A stretch of 64,000 nt of DNA from JBCCXZ01 sp965228005. GTDB lineage: Bacteria; Planctomycetota; Planctomycetia; Pirellulales; Lacipirellulaceae. Below the pieces are notes generated by a model. The model saw only the letters and a list, made by a program, of their open reading frames with translations. It ran no database searches and was not told the DNA's origin. How positions within the stretch are numbered: the first letter of the stretch is position 1; every line of letters begins with the position of its first letter. The translations under genes and the position numbers were made by a program. Location of the stretch: assembly GCA_965228005.1 (NCBI GenBank), contig CBDDGV010000001.1:1-64000 (forward strand), read 5' to 3'. Of this stretch, positions 16,640 to 25,081 are shown in pieces.

Positions 16640-17995
16640 ATGAAAATCGCAGTCATCGGCACCGGCTACGTCGGCCTGGTCACCGGCACCTGCTTCGCCG
16701 ACAGCGGCAACGACGTCACCTGCGTCGACATCGACGAGGCCAAGGTCGAGGCCCTCCGCCGCTGCGAGATCCCCATCTACGAGCCCGGTCTGACCGACAT
16801 GGTCCGCCACAACACCGAGGCGAAGCGGCTCACCTTCACCACCGACACCCCGTCGGCCGTCAAGCCGGCCGAGGTCGTCTACCTCGCCGTCGGCACCCCC
16901 CAGGGCCACGACGGCGCCGCCGACCTTTCCGCCATGTGGGCCGTCGTGAAGGCCATCGGCCCGCACCTCCGCGAGGACGCCGTGGTGGTCACCAAGAGCA
17001 CCGTCCCGGTGGGCACCAACGCCCGTATTTCCGCGATGCTCCTGGAGATCACCGGCCGCGAGTGCGACGTCGCCTCCAACCCCGAGTTCCTCAAAGAGGG
17101 CGCCGCGATCGAGGACTTCGAGAAGCCCGACCGCGTGGTGGTCGGCGTCCGCATCCAGCGGGCCGCCGACATCCTCCGCCAGCTCTACGCGCCCTACCTC
17201 CGCACCGAGAAGCCGTTCCTCACGATGACGCCCGAGAGCGCGGAGATGACCAAGTACGTGGCGAACGCCATGCTGGCCACCAAGATCAGCTTCATCAACG
17301 AGATGGCCAACCTCTGCGAGCAGATGGGCGGCGACATCAACGACGTCCGCCGCGGCATCGGCCACGACTCCCGCATCGGGTTCGCCTTCCTCTTCCCCGG
17401 CGCCGGCTACGGCGGCAGCTGCTTCCCCAAGGACGTCCGGGCGCTCGCCTCGATGAGCAACGCCCACGGCGTCGAGCCCCGCATGCTGCACGCGGTCGAC
17501 GGGGTGAACGAACGCCAGAAGCGCGTCGTGCTCGACAAGGTCGAGCACCACTACGGGGCCGAGGAGCCGTCGCCCTCCAACCCCGCCCAGCCCTACGCCG
17601 GCAAGACGTTCGCCGTCTGGGGGCTGGCGTTCAAGCCCCGCACCGACGACATCCGCGAGGCCCCGGCGCTGGTGCTGCTCGACGCGCTGCTCACCAAGGG
17701 CGCCAAGATCCAGGCCCACGACCCCGAGGCGATCCCCAACGTCCGCGAGCACTTCGCCCCCCACGCCCACGCCGACAACCTCACGTTCGCCGAGAACCCC
17801 TACGACGCCACCGAGGGCGCCGACGCCTTGGTGATCATGACCGAGTGGAAGGACTACCACCGCCCCGACTGGGACAAGATCGCAACGGGGCTCAGCGAGC
17901 GAGTCGTCTTCGACGGCCGCAACCTCTACGACACCGAGTACATGAAGAAGCGCGGCTTCACCTACCACAGCATCGGCCGCCCCGTGGCGCTCTAG
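16640..17995 (+). CDS. ugd: UDP-glucose 6-dehydrogenase
   Basis: The 451-residue enzyme oxidises UDP-glucose to UDP-glucuronate with NAD+, supplying uronic acid for polysaccharide. It opens with the NAD-binding MKIAVIGTGYVGLVTGTCFA. The VTKSTVPVGT, VASNPEFLKEGAAIEDF and GYGGSCFPKDVRAL segments follow, the last with the catalytic Cys. The C-terminal domain has VWGLAFKPRTDDIREAP. Length is normal. Codons are almost entirely C- or G-ending, unlike the EPS genes to the left, and this creates long false frames on other strands. A good GGAG ribosome binding site precedes it. Confidence 0.96.
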   Translation: MKIAVIGTGYVGLVTGTCFADSGNDVTCVDIDEAKVEALRRCEIPIYEPGLTDMVRHNTEAKRLTFTTDTPSAVKPAEVVYLAVGTPQGHDGAADLSAMWAVVKAIGPHLREDAVVVTKSTVPVGTNARISAMLLEITGRECDVASNPEFLKEGAAIEDFEKPDRVVVGVRIQRAADILRQLYAPYLRTEKPFLTMTPESAEMTKYVANAMLATKISFINEMANLCEQMGGDINDVRRGIGHDSRIGFAFLFPGAGYGGSCFPKDVRALASMSNAHGVEPRMLHAVDGVNERQKRVVLDKVEHHYGAEEPSPSNPAQPYAGKTFAVWGLAFKPRTDDIREAPALVLLDALLTKGAKIQAHDPEAIPNVREHFAPHAHADNLTFAENPYDATEGADALVIMTEWKDYHRPDWDKIATGLSERVVFDGRNLYDTEYMKKRGFTYHSIGRPVAL

Positions 17996-18661
17996 GCGAA
18001 GCCGACTTCGCTATCGGAATCGAATTCACCACAGTAGGAGTGCTGCGACCCGCTAACCAAGTACTAGCCCAACTACTGAGTGAAGCTGGCAGTACGTTAT
18101 CGTCATGAAGACCAAGATGATCGGGCCAAGGATACGGCTCTTAACTCTAGGAGGCATTAGGACAGTTTCAGCGACACTCGTCTCCAAGTCTTCGGCTGGC
18201 TCTAGCTCGCCAATCACTTACTCCAGGCCGAGACCTCGACTCCACTGCCCGAGTCGACCGGGGCTGTCTGCACTACCAGCTACGCCCTACTTACGAAGAG
18301 CCTTCTCGGTGCAGCCGAACGTCGTCGTGTCCGATAACCTTATGTTCTCGGCCGCTTGCTCGGGAATCATCCGAGGCAAACGGCCAACATTGGCAAGGGA
18401 GTTGGTGCATATCCGACTACAAGTCCCGGCAGTCAGGTCCCATTCGAACGGTCGCTAAGTGCACCAAGTTTTGGTGCACTTTGGCCGCTGACAGCGAAAA
18501 ACTGACTGATTCAAAAGGTCGCTGAGTGCACCAAAAGTGCACCAGAATTGATGGAAAAGGGTCCCTTGCGGGAAAAAAGACAGAGAGTACGATCGCTAGA
18601 AGTCGCTCAGCGACAAGGATTTGCGTTCCGACAACTACTGGCGTCAGAAGCTCGATTCTAA
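17996..18661. other. non-coding stretch before the tRNA fragment, with a perfect hairpin
   Basis: There is no convincing gene. A short open frame at 18105-18458 has no recognisable domain or ribosome binding site. At 18457-18481 is an 11-bp perfect hairpin (arms AAGTGCACCAA / TTGGTGCACTT, three-base loop). The phrase GGTCGCT(A/G)AGTGCACCAA occurs twice, around 18450 and 18510, which looks like debris at an island edge. Confidence 0.5.
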
Positions 18662-18703
18662 CTGGGGGTCAAAAGGTCGCAGGTTCGAATCCAGTCGGCC
18701 CGA
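18662..18703 (+). pseudogene. 3' fragment of tRNA-Pro(GGG), likely island attachment site
   Basis: The 42 bases read as the anticodon loop CTGGGGG, half-stem TCAAA, variable loop AGGTC, a T arm GCAGG-TTCGAAT-CCAGT, and the 3' acceptor strand CGGCCCG plus discriminator A. The 5' half of a tRNA is absent. One base in the T stem mismatches (A for the expected T). Solitary tRNA 3' fragments of this size are typically the distal attachment site left by an integrase-type island. The orientation places the island on the left. Confidence 0.7.
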
Positions 18704-18789
18704 CTCCGACCCAAAACCAAAGCCGAGACCCAAAACCAATATCGGCTCTTCTTCGACGAAACCGCGGCCGCTCTCTCCGCCGAGCCGTG

Positions 18790-21700
18790 TCAGGTGACCG
18801 CCAACGCCTCGGTCGCCCGCGACTCCGGGTGCTCACCGCCAGCGTGCTGCTGTGTGGCTGGCTCGTCTTCTTCGTGGAGCCCCGCTCCGAAGACCGACGT
18901 GCAGATGGAATACCCCACCGGGACGAGGCCCAGGACGACGACGGTGGCGAACACCTCGCCGAAGGCGATGCTCGTGGCCATGGGGATGAGGATCTGGGCC
19001 TGCAGCGAGGTCTCCAGCAGGATCGGGAGGAGGCCGCCGATGGTGGTCACGGTGGTCAGCATCACCGGGCGGAAACGACGCCGGCCGGCTTCGATGAGGG
19101 CCTCGTTCAGGGGCATCCCGCTGCGGACGCGGGCGTTAATGAAATCCACGAGCACGATCGAGTCGTTCACCACAATACCCGTGAGGCCGACGAGCCCGAA
19201 CATGCTGAACATCGTGAGCGGCATCCCGAGCAGGGCGTGGCCGGCGATGGCGCCGATCGCCCCGAAAGGGATGACGAGCAGGATCAACAGCGGTTGCCAG
19301 TAGGACTTCAGCTCGAAGGAGAGCAGCACGAACATCACCAGGATCGCCACGCCGAAACCGCGGAAGAGGCTCGAGATCGACTCTTCGGTCTGCTCCTGCT
19401 GGCCCTCCCAGCGGACCTGCACGCCGGGGTAGTCGCGGAGGACCTCGGGGAGGAACTCAGTCCGCAGAAAGGCGACGATGTTCCGGGCGTTGGCGACCGC
19501 CTCGTCGACGTCGGCCGAGACCGTGATCGAGCGCCGCTGGTCGAGCCGGTTCAGCTCCGAGTAGCCGCGGACGATCTCGATCTCGGCGAGTTCGGTGATG
19601 GGTCGTTCAATGCCGTCGCCGGTGCGGACGCGCAATTCGTCGAGCGCGGCCAGGCGTCGGCGGTCTTCGCGGGGGTAGCGGACCATGATCTTCACCTCGT
19701 GCCGACCGCGCTGGACGCGCATCACTTCTTCGCCGTAGTAGGCGGCGCGGACGGTCTCGGCGAGGTCGGCGGTGCGGACGCCCATGGCGATCGCGGAGGG
19801 CTTGATCCGGAAGCGGTACTCCCACTTGCCGGGGATCGAGTCGTCGGAGATGTCGAACACTCCGGGGAAGGTCTCGAGCTTGTCCTTGCACAGCTCGACG
19901 ACTTCTTCGAGCTTGTCGGTCTCTTCCGGGGGCGCCAGGAGCTTGAACTCGATGGGGATGCCCTGCGGGCCGACCGCGCGGGCGGCGATGCTGAGCGTCT
20001 CGGCCCCGGGGACTTCGCCGACCTCCTCCCGCCAGGCGGCGACAATTTGTTCGCTGCTCATCTCGCGCTGCTCGGTGTCCAGCAGCTCGAGCTCGACGCT
20101 GCCGAGGTGGCTGCCGGAAGAGGTGTTGGCCTGGCCGGCGGCGGGATCGGTGTTGGCGAGCTGCGACCCGACCACGCGGAAGGAGGTCTGTCCCAGGCTC
20201 TGACCGGACGGGGAGAGCCGCTCGTTGACCGCCCAGAAGGCCGCTTCGAGCCGGGCGGTGGTCGTACGGGTAATGGCCTCAGGCGTGCCGTCGGGGAAGG
20301 CGACCGAGGCGGCGATCGTGTTGCCGTCCAGCTTGGGGAAAATGACGAAGGGGACGATGCCAGAGCGGACGAGGCCGGTGGCGGCGATCAACAGTGCGGC
20401 TAAGCCGGAAACGGCAACGACGCGGTTGTGCAGCGATGCCCGGAGGACGGGGACATAGACGGTCTCGATGAAACGCTTGAGGACGCGGCCGGCGAACTCG
20501 TTGGCCTTGTGGATCGGCGGCACGAGCCAGCGGAACGCGTAGAGCACCGTGCCGATGAACTTGAACAGCGCCCCGTCGCGATGGGCGAGGTGGGCGGGCA
20601 GGATGGTGAGGCTCTCGAAGAGCGACGCGATGAGCATGGCGATGACCGCCGCGGGCATCACCGCCATGAACTTGCCCATGACGCCGGAGACGAAGAGCAT
20701 CGGCGTGAACGCGACAATGGTCGTGCCGACCGAGGTAAGGATCGACGGCATCACCTCGGCGGCCCCGTCGGCGGCGGCCCGGCGGAGCGGCTTGCCCATC
20801 TGGTGGTGCGCGTAGATGTTCTCGCCGACCACGATCGCGTCGTCGACCACGATGCCGAGCGCCATGACGAAGGCGAACATCGAGATCATATTCAGTGACG
20901 CGTCGGCGAAGTACAGGTAAGCGGCCGAGCCGAGCACAGCGAAGGGGATCCCCATCGCGACCCAGAACGCGAGCCGGAGGTCGAGGAAAAAGATCAGCAG
21001 GAAAAACACGATGCAGAGGCCCAGCAGGGCGTTCTCGTAGAGCAGGTTCAGCCGCCCGCGGACCTCGACGGTCTGGTCGCTCCAGGTCGTGAGCCCGTAG
21101 CCCGGCGGCGGCACGGCGGTGGCGGCGTACTGCTTCACCGCGTCGACCATGCGGAGCATGTCTTCCTCGGAGCTGCGCTCGACGGAGAGCGCGATGGCCG
21201 GGCGGCCGTTGATCTCGGCGAGCGAAGCGGTGTCGGTGAACTCGTCGCGGACGACGCCGAGGTCGCCTACGGTGAGTACCGCGCCGTTTTCCTGCGAGAT
21301 GAGCGGCAGCTCGGCGACGCCCTCGCCCGTGGTGCGGCGGTTGTTGCCGCGGAGGAGCACCTCCTGCGAAGAGCCGCGGAGCGTGCCGGCGGGCAGTTCG
21401 CGGTTCTCCCGACGGACGGTCTCGGCGACGCCGCGGAGGCTGAGCCCGTGCTCGCGGAGCGTCGACTCGGCGATCTCGATGTCGATCTGGTAATCGCGGG
21501 CGCCGATCAGGTCGACCTGCGTAACGCCGTCGAGCTGGAGCAGGTCGTCGCGGACGCGCTCGGCGTACTCGCGCAGCGCGAGCTCTCCTGAGGGGCCGGC
21601 GTCTTCTGGACCGATGACCCCCACACGGATCGCCGAGCGGCGGACGGTGACCCGGCGGATCTCCGGGTCTTCGGCTTCCTCGGGGAAGCTGGGGATGCGG

Positions 21701-22074
21701 TCGATCTCGGCGCGGACTTCGTCGAGGATCCGGTCGGGAGACTTCACGTCGGAATCAAGTTCCAGCACGACCGAGCCAGAGCCCTCGGAGGCGACGGATG
21801 TCACCTTCTTGACGCCCTCGAGCGAGCGGACGGCCTCTTCCACTTTCTGGCAGATGCCCTCTTCAACCTCTTGGGGCGCTGCGCCGGGGTACGGGAACGT
21901 CACCAGAATGGTGTCGATGTCGAAGCTGGGGAACGACTCCCGCTGCATGCCCGCGAAGGAGAGGAAGCCGACCACCAGGACGGCGACCATCAGGATGTTC
22001 ATTGCCGGGCTGTTGCGGATGGCCCATTCGGGGATGGAGCCGCCGGGGGAGGAGCCGTTCGAGGGGGAAGTCAT
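18790..22074 (-). CDS. RND-family efflux transporter permease (AcrB/MexB type)
   Basis: The protein has 1094 residues, close to the usual length, with the duplicated six-helix layout. TM1 is near residues 24-42 (MNILMVAVLVVGFLSFAG). The proton-relay aspartate pair is in FVMALGIVVDDAIVVGENIY, and the second half repeats it as GLVGLTGIVVNDSIVLVDF. Large periplasmic loops follow TM1 and TM7. It should export hydrophobic compounds using the proton gradient, together with the adaptor encoded just upstream. The start is ATG at 22074, overlapping the adaptor's TGA as ATGA; a longer frame to 22248 lies inside the adaptor gene. No outer-membrane channel gene is adjacent. Confidence 0.93.
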   Translation of the reverse strand: MTSPSNGSSPGGSIPEWAIRNSPAMNILMVAVLVVGFLSFAGMQRESFPSFDIDTILVTFPYPGAAPQEVEEGICQKVEEAVRSLEGVKKVTSVASEGSGSVVLELDSDVKSPDRILDEVRAEIDRIPSFPEEAEDPEIRRVTVRRSAIRVGVIGPEDAGPSGELALREYAERVRDDLLQLDGVTQVDLIGARDYQIDIEIAESTLREHGLSLRGVAETVRRENRELPAGTLRGSSQEVLLRGNNRRTTGEGVAELPLISQENGAVLTVGDLGVVRDEFTDTASLAEINGRPAIALSVERSSEEDMLRMVDAVKQYAATAVPPPGYGLTTWSDQTVEVRGRLNLLYENALLGLCIVFFLLIFFLDLRLAFWVAMGIPFAVLGSAAYLYFADASLNMISMFAFVMALGIVVDDAIVVGENIYAHHQMGKPLRRAAADGAAEVMPSILTSVGTTIVAFTPMLFVSGVMGKFMAVMPAAVIAMLIASLFESLTILPAHLAHRDGALFKFIGTVLYAFRWLVPPIHKANEFAGRVLKRFIETVYVPVLRASLHNRVVAVSGLAALLIAATGLVRSGIVPFVIFPKLDGNTIAASVAFPDGTPEAITRTTTARLEAAFWAVNERLSPSGQSLGQTSFRVVGSQLANTDPAAGQANTSSGSHLGSVELELLDTEQREMSSEQIVAAWREEVGEVPGAETLSIAARAVGPQGIPIEFKLLAPPEETDKLEEVVELCKDKLETFPGVFDISDDSIPGKWEYRFRIKPSAIAMGVRTADLAETVRAAYYGEEVMRVQRGRHEVKIMVRYPREDRRRLAALDELRVRTGDGIERPITELAEIEIVRGYSELNRLDQRRSITVSADVDEAVANARNIVAFLRTEFLPEVLRDYPGVQVRWEGQQEQTEESISSLFRGFGVAILVMFVLLSFELKSYWQPLLILLVIPFGAIGAIAGHALLGMPLTMFSMFGLVGLTGIVVNDSIVLVDFINARVRSGMPLNEALIEAGRRRFRPVMLTTVTTIGGLLPILLETSLQAQILIPMATSIAFGEVFATVVVLGLVPVGYSICTSVFGAGLHEEDEPATQQHAGGEHPESRATEALAVT

Positions 22075-23444
22075 GACGGGTCCCCCAGGCGGACCTCGGT
22101 CCCCTCGTCGGGAGACGAGAGCGGCGAGACAACGATAGCGTCGCCGGCGGAGAGGCCGCCGGTGTCCGCAAGCACGAGGACTTCTTCTCCCCGCGACTGG
22201 ACGACGCGAGCCTCGTTGGCAACAAGCCGGCCGTCTTCGACGGTCCAAACACGGTTGCCCGGTTTAATCGCTGCCGAGGGGAGCCGCAGCAGCTTGCTCC
22301 GCGGGGTGACCTGGATGTTCACTTCGACGAACATCCCGACCATCAACGCGGGCGGCGTGCCTTGGACGCCCCGCTCATTGGGCTCGACCACACGCACCGA
22401 CGCCGGCTGGTCGACGTGGACCAAACAAGGGGCCATGCGGGTTTGGGGGTCGAGCCCAGCGCCGTCGTAGCGGTCGAGCACCCCGTCCCAGGCGTAGCGC
22501 TGGCCGCCGGATTCGTAGACGACCTCGACCGGCGTGGGCGGGATGCCGTAGAGGTCGGCCTGGCTGGTATCGCGCGACTCCCAGAGCCAGGCGAGCTGCT
22601 CCGAGCGGAGGCTGCAGAGCACGTCGAGCCGGGACGTGTCGCGGACCGTGACGATGAGGGCGCCCTTCTGGACGTACCCGCCCTTCTCAACGTGCTCGTC
22701 GATCACCACGCCGTCGATCGGGGCGCGGATCTCGCAACGCTCCAGGGCCAGTTTGGCGGCGTCGAGCTGGGTGCGGGTGGTCTCGATGGCGCTGAGGACC
22801 CGGCGGCGGCTGGTCTCGAGCAACGCGAGCTGGTCGCGTTGACTCTGGAGCGTGGTGCGGGAGGTGAGCACGTCGCGGCGCGTGCGGTCGATGTCCGAAT
22901 CGGTGATAACGCCCGGGATGTTCACGCCCTCGACGCGTTCGAGTTCACGGCGGTTGAGCTCGACGTTCTCTTCGGCGAGCTCGACCTGCCGGCGGGCGTT
23001 CACGACCTGAACCTCGAGCTCTTCGACGCTGACCGACGCCTGGTTGAGCTCCTCTTCGAGCCGGCGGACCTCGAGCTGGTAGTCGCGGGGGTCGATCTGG
23101 ACGAGGAGCTCGCCCTGGGAAACGGTACGCCCGACGCGGCAGTTCTTGGCCTTGGTGACGACGCGGCCGGGCGACTCGGCGGCGAGGTTCAGGTCGGCGT
23201 GTGCACGGGCGACGCCGTCGACGGCGAAGGAGATGCCCTCCTCGTGGGGCTGAGCGGCGGCAACGCGGACGAGCGGCGCCTGACGGGTCTGCTCTTTCTG
23301 CGCCGGCGGGTCGGCTTTGCCGAGGGCGAGGAAAACCCCGACGCCCGCGGCCAAGATGGCGAGCGACAGGAGCGTGCGGAGCACGCCCGCGATGGGCCGC
23401 GAAGGCTTCGGGCTGCCGGCAGGTTTCGCGTCCGATTGACTCAT
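22071..23444 (-). CDS. RND efflux periplasmic adaptor (membrane fusion protein)
   Basis: The 457-residue protein has an N-terminal membrane anchor at about residues 22-43 (LRTLLSLAILAAGVGVFLAL). A split lipoyl-like half follows (AESPGRVVTKAKNCRVGRTV), then a long alpha-hairpin coiled coil (about residues 120-235). The second lipoyl half is CEIRAPIDGVVIDEHVEKGG, and a beta-barrel with SKLLRLPSAAIKPGNRVWTV closes it. It links the permease to an outer-membrane exit channel. It is first in the efflux operon and divergent from the TetR gene, with a palindrome between the two. Confidence 0.92.
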   Translation of the reverse strand: MSQSDAKPAGSPKPSRPIAGVLRTLLSLAILAAGVGVFLALGKADPPAQKEQTRQAPLVRVAAAQPHEEGISFAVDGVARAHADLNLAAESPGRVVTKAKNCRVGRTVSQGELLVQIDPRDYQLEVRRLEEELNQASVSVEELEVQVVNARRQVELAEENVELNRRELERVEGVNIPGVITDSDIDRTRRDVLTSRTTLQSQRDQLALLETSRRRVLSAIETTRTQLDAAKLALERCEIRAPIDGVVIDEHVEKGGYVQKGALIVTVRDTSRLDVLCSLRSEQLAWLWESRDTSQADLYGIPPTPVEVVYESGGQRYAWDGVLDRYDGAGLDPQTRMAPCLVHVDQPASVRVVEPNERGVQGTPPALMVGMFVEVNIQVTPRSKLLRLPSAAIKPGNRVWTVEDGRLVANEARVVQSRGEEVLVLADTGGLSAGDAIVVSPLSSPDEGTEVRLGDPS

Positions 23445-23462
23445 GGCGTCTGTCAGGTAAAA

Positions 23463-23478
23463 TGAAACATCTGTTTCA
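23463..23478. promoter_or_regulatory. palindromic operator, likely for the TetR regulator
   Basis: The 73-base gap between the divergent adaptor and TetR genes holds TGAAAC-ATCT-GTTTCA, a perfect two-fold repeat with a 4-base spacer. It starts 19 bases from the adaptor ATG and ends 40 bases before the TetR ATG, well placed to repress both. Confidence 0.7.
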
Positions 23479-23517
23479 ATTCATCATACCGAGCTGTGAG
23501 CACGGGGCAACCCGAAC

Positions 23518-24168
23518 ATGCCCGAAGAAACCGCCGACACCCGGAACCGGCTCCTGAGGGCGGCGATCGAGGAGTTCGCTCGCGAGGGGTTCGACAACGC
23601 CACCGTGCGGGACATCTGCGGGCGGGCCGAGGCGAACGTCAACGCGGTCAATTACCACTTCGGCGACAAGCAGCAGCTGTACGTCGAGGCGGTCAAGGCG
23701 GCGCACCGGTCGATCAGCCGCGGGATCGGGCCCGAGCAGATCGACCAGATCGCCGAGCAGTTCGACGGCGACCCGCAGCAGCGGCTTCGCGCGTTCGTGG
23801 GCCAGATGGCGGCGATGGCAATGGCCCTGGAGAACCGGACCGACGCGAACCACCGGTTGATGTTCCGCGAGATCGGCCAGCCGACGGTCGCCACAGAGCA
23901 CATCGTGCGGGAGTTCATCGAGCCGAAGTTCTCGCAACTGATGCGGATCCTGGAGTCGCTCCTGCCGGGCTCCGGCCGGCAGTTCGAGCGTCGGCTGCTG
24001 GCGCTGAGCGTGGTGGGTCAGTGCCTGCACTACAAGTTCGCGGCGCCGATCATCCCGCTGTTGCTGACGAAGCCCGAGCAGAAGCGGCTGACGGTCGACC
24101 GCGTGGCGGATCACATCACCACGGTGACGCTCGCTGCGATCGAGCAGTACGAGCACGCGAAGGCTTGA
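23518..24168 (+). CDS. TetR/AcrR-family transcriptional regulator (CecR-like)
   Basis: The 216-residue protein has an N-terminal DNA-binding domain: RNRLLRAAIEEFAREGFDNA, VRDICGRAEANVNAVNYHFG and DKQQLYVEAV, about residues 8-55. The helical C-terminal ligand domain (RLRAFVGQMAAMAMALE, MFREIGQPT) resembles the DUF1956/CecR branch, which often controls divergent efflux genes. It probably represses the RND pump until a ligand binds. The palindrome at 23463-23478 is the obvious target. Confidence 0.9.
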   Translation: MPEETADTRNRLLRAAIEEFAREGFDNATVRDICGRAEANVNAVNYHFGDKQQLYVEAVKAAHRSISRGIGPEQIDQIAEQFDGDPQQRLRAFVGQMAAMAMALENRTDANHRLMFREIGQPTVATEHIVREFIEPKFSQLMRILESLLPGSGRQFERRLLALSVVGQCLHYKFAAPIIPLLLTKPEQKRLTVDRVADHITTVTLAAIEQYEHAKA

Positions 24169-24207
24169 GCCTGTCCGGCCGTCGCTGTCCTTCTTACGCC
24201 GGACGCG

Positions 24208-24960
24208 CTAACGCATGAAGCGCTTGCGGTAGGCGGCCGGCGTCATGCCGGTGGTTTCTCGGAAGCGTTTGGTGAGGTGGCTCTGGTCGTGGTAGCCGAC
24301 GGCACGGGCCACCTGCGGGAGCGTCCGCGAAGTGCTGATCAGGAGCTGCTGCGCGGCCTGGACCCGGATGCTGCGCAGGTATTGCATGGGCGTCATGCGG
24401 AGCAGTTGACGGAAGCGGCGGTTGAATTGGGTAGCCGAGGCGCCGGCGAGTTCGGCCATCTCCGCCATGGAGACCTGCTCTTCGTAGTGGGTTTCCATGT
24501 AACGCACGACCGGCTCGAGCTCCTGCAGGTACCGGGCCAGTTCCTCCTGGCGTTCGATGCGGTACATGGCCCCCGCGACGCCGACGACCGTGCCGTCGGC
24601 GCAGACGAGCGGCGTCTTGGACGAGACGTACCAGCGGGGCACGCTGCGTCGGTGCAGGACCATCCAGACCTGCCCCGGCAGCGGGCGGCCGCTCTCCATG
24701 ACGCGGCGGTCTTCGCTGATGTAGGCGGCGGCCATCAGCGGCGGGTGGAAATCGTGGTCACTCTTGCCCAGGGCCTGCGACTCGTCTTCGAGCCCGTGGT
24801 TCTCCAGGAACTGGCTGTTGACGCGTACAAACCGGCTCTGCCGGTCCTTGGCGTAGAAGTAGGTCTGCGGCAGGGCGTCGAACAGTGCAATGATAGAGTG
24901 CGCCAGCGGGTGCCGGTTGAAGAACTCGCTCTGGAACTGTGCAGGGTTCAGGCCGCTCAT
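24208..24960 (-). CDS. AraC-family regulator with PAS-like sensor domain
   Basis: The 250-residue protein has a PAS-like region at about residues 20-130 (ALPQTYFYAKDRQSRFVRVN, GKSDHDFHPPLMAAAY, GTVVGVAGAMYRIERQ). An AraC double helix-turn-helix occupies about residues 150-250 (VSMAEMAELAGASATQFNRR, VGYHDQSHLTKRFRETTGMT, PAAYRKRF). The start is ATG at 24960 (MSGLNPAQFQ), because the longer frame to 25110 adds unrelated sequence and overlaps the divergent gene. Similar PAS-AraC proteins stand next to PSD1/DUF1501 operons in planctomycetes. The 121-base gap makes control of the divergent operon plausible. Confidence 0.88.
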   Translation of the reverse strand: MSGLNPAQFQSEFFNRHPLAHSIIALFDALPQTYFYAKDRQSRFVRVNSQFLENHGLEDESQALGKSDHDFHPPLMAAAYISEDRRVMESGRPLPGQVWMVLHRRSVPRWYVSSKTPLVCADGTVVGVAGAMYRIERQEELARYLQELEPVVRYMETHYEEQVSMAEMAELAGASATQFNRRFRQLLRMTPMQYLRSIRVQAAQQLLISTSRTLPQVARAVGYHDQSHLTKRFRETTGMTPAAYRKRFMR

Positions 24961-25081
24961 GGTCAAAATATACCAAGACGCAGTCCCCGGGTCCAAGACA
25001 CGGTTGGGGCCATGCACCACAATGCGAAGACTCGGTGGTGAGAGGCGTTGAACTTGTGAAGCGGTAGGGAGCAGCAACGCT

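Noticed and set aside
16619..17968. 449-residue minus-strand open frame opposite ugd, and a 390-residue frame on the plus strand
   Set aside because: Both are created by the extreme C/G third-position bias of ugd; their Val/Gly/Asp- or Arg-rich composition has no domain.
18105..18458. 117-residue plus-strand frame
   Set aside because: No ribosome binding site, no domain, and position in island-edge debris; not supported as a gene.
18660..18740. Complete tRNA gene
   Set aside because: Only the 3' half is present; no matching 5' acceptor strand or D arm lies upstream.
18526..20403. 625-residue plus-strand open frame
   Set aside because: It runs through the tRNA fragment (giving the familiar AGSNPVGPT translation) and then antisense to the RND permease.
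24173..24204. GTCCGGC...GCCGGAC hairpin between the convergent TetR and AraC genes
   Set aside because: The stem is short with an 18-base loop and no T-run; not convincing as a terminator.
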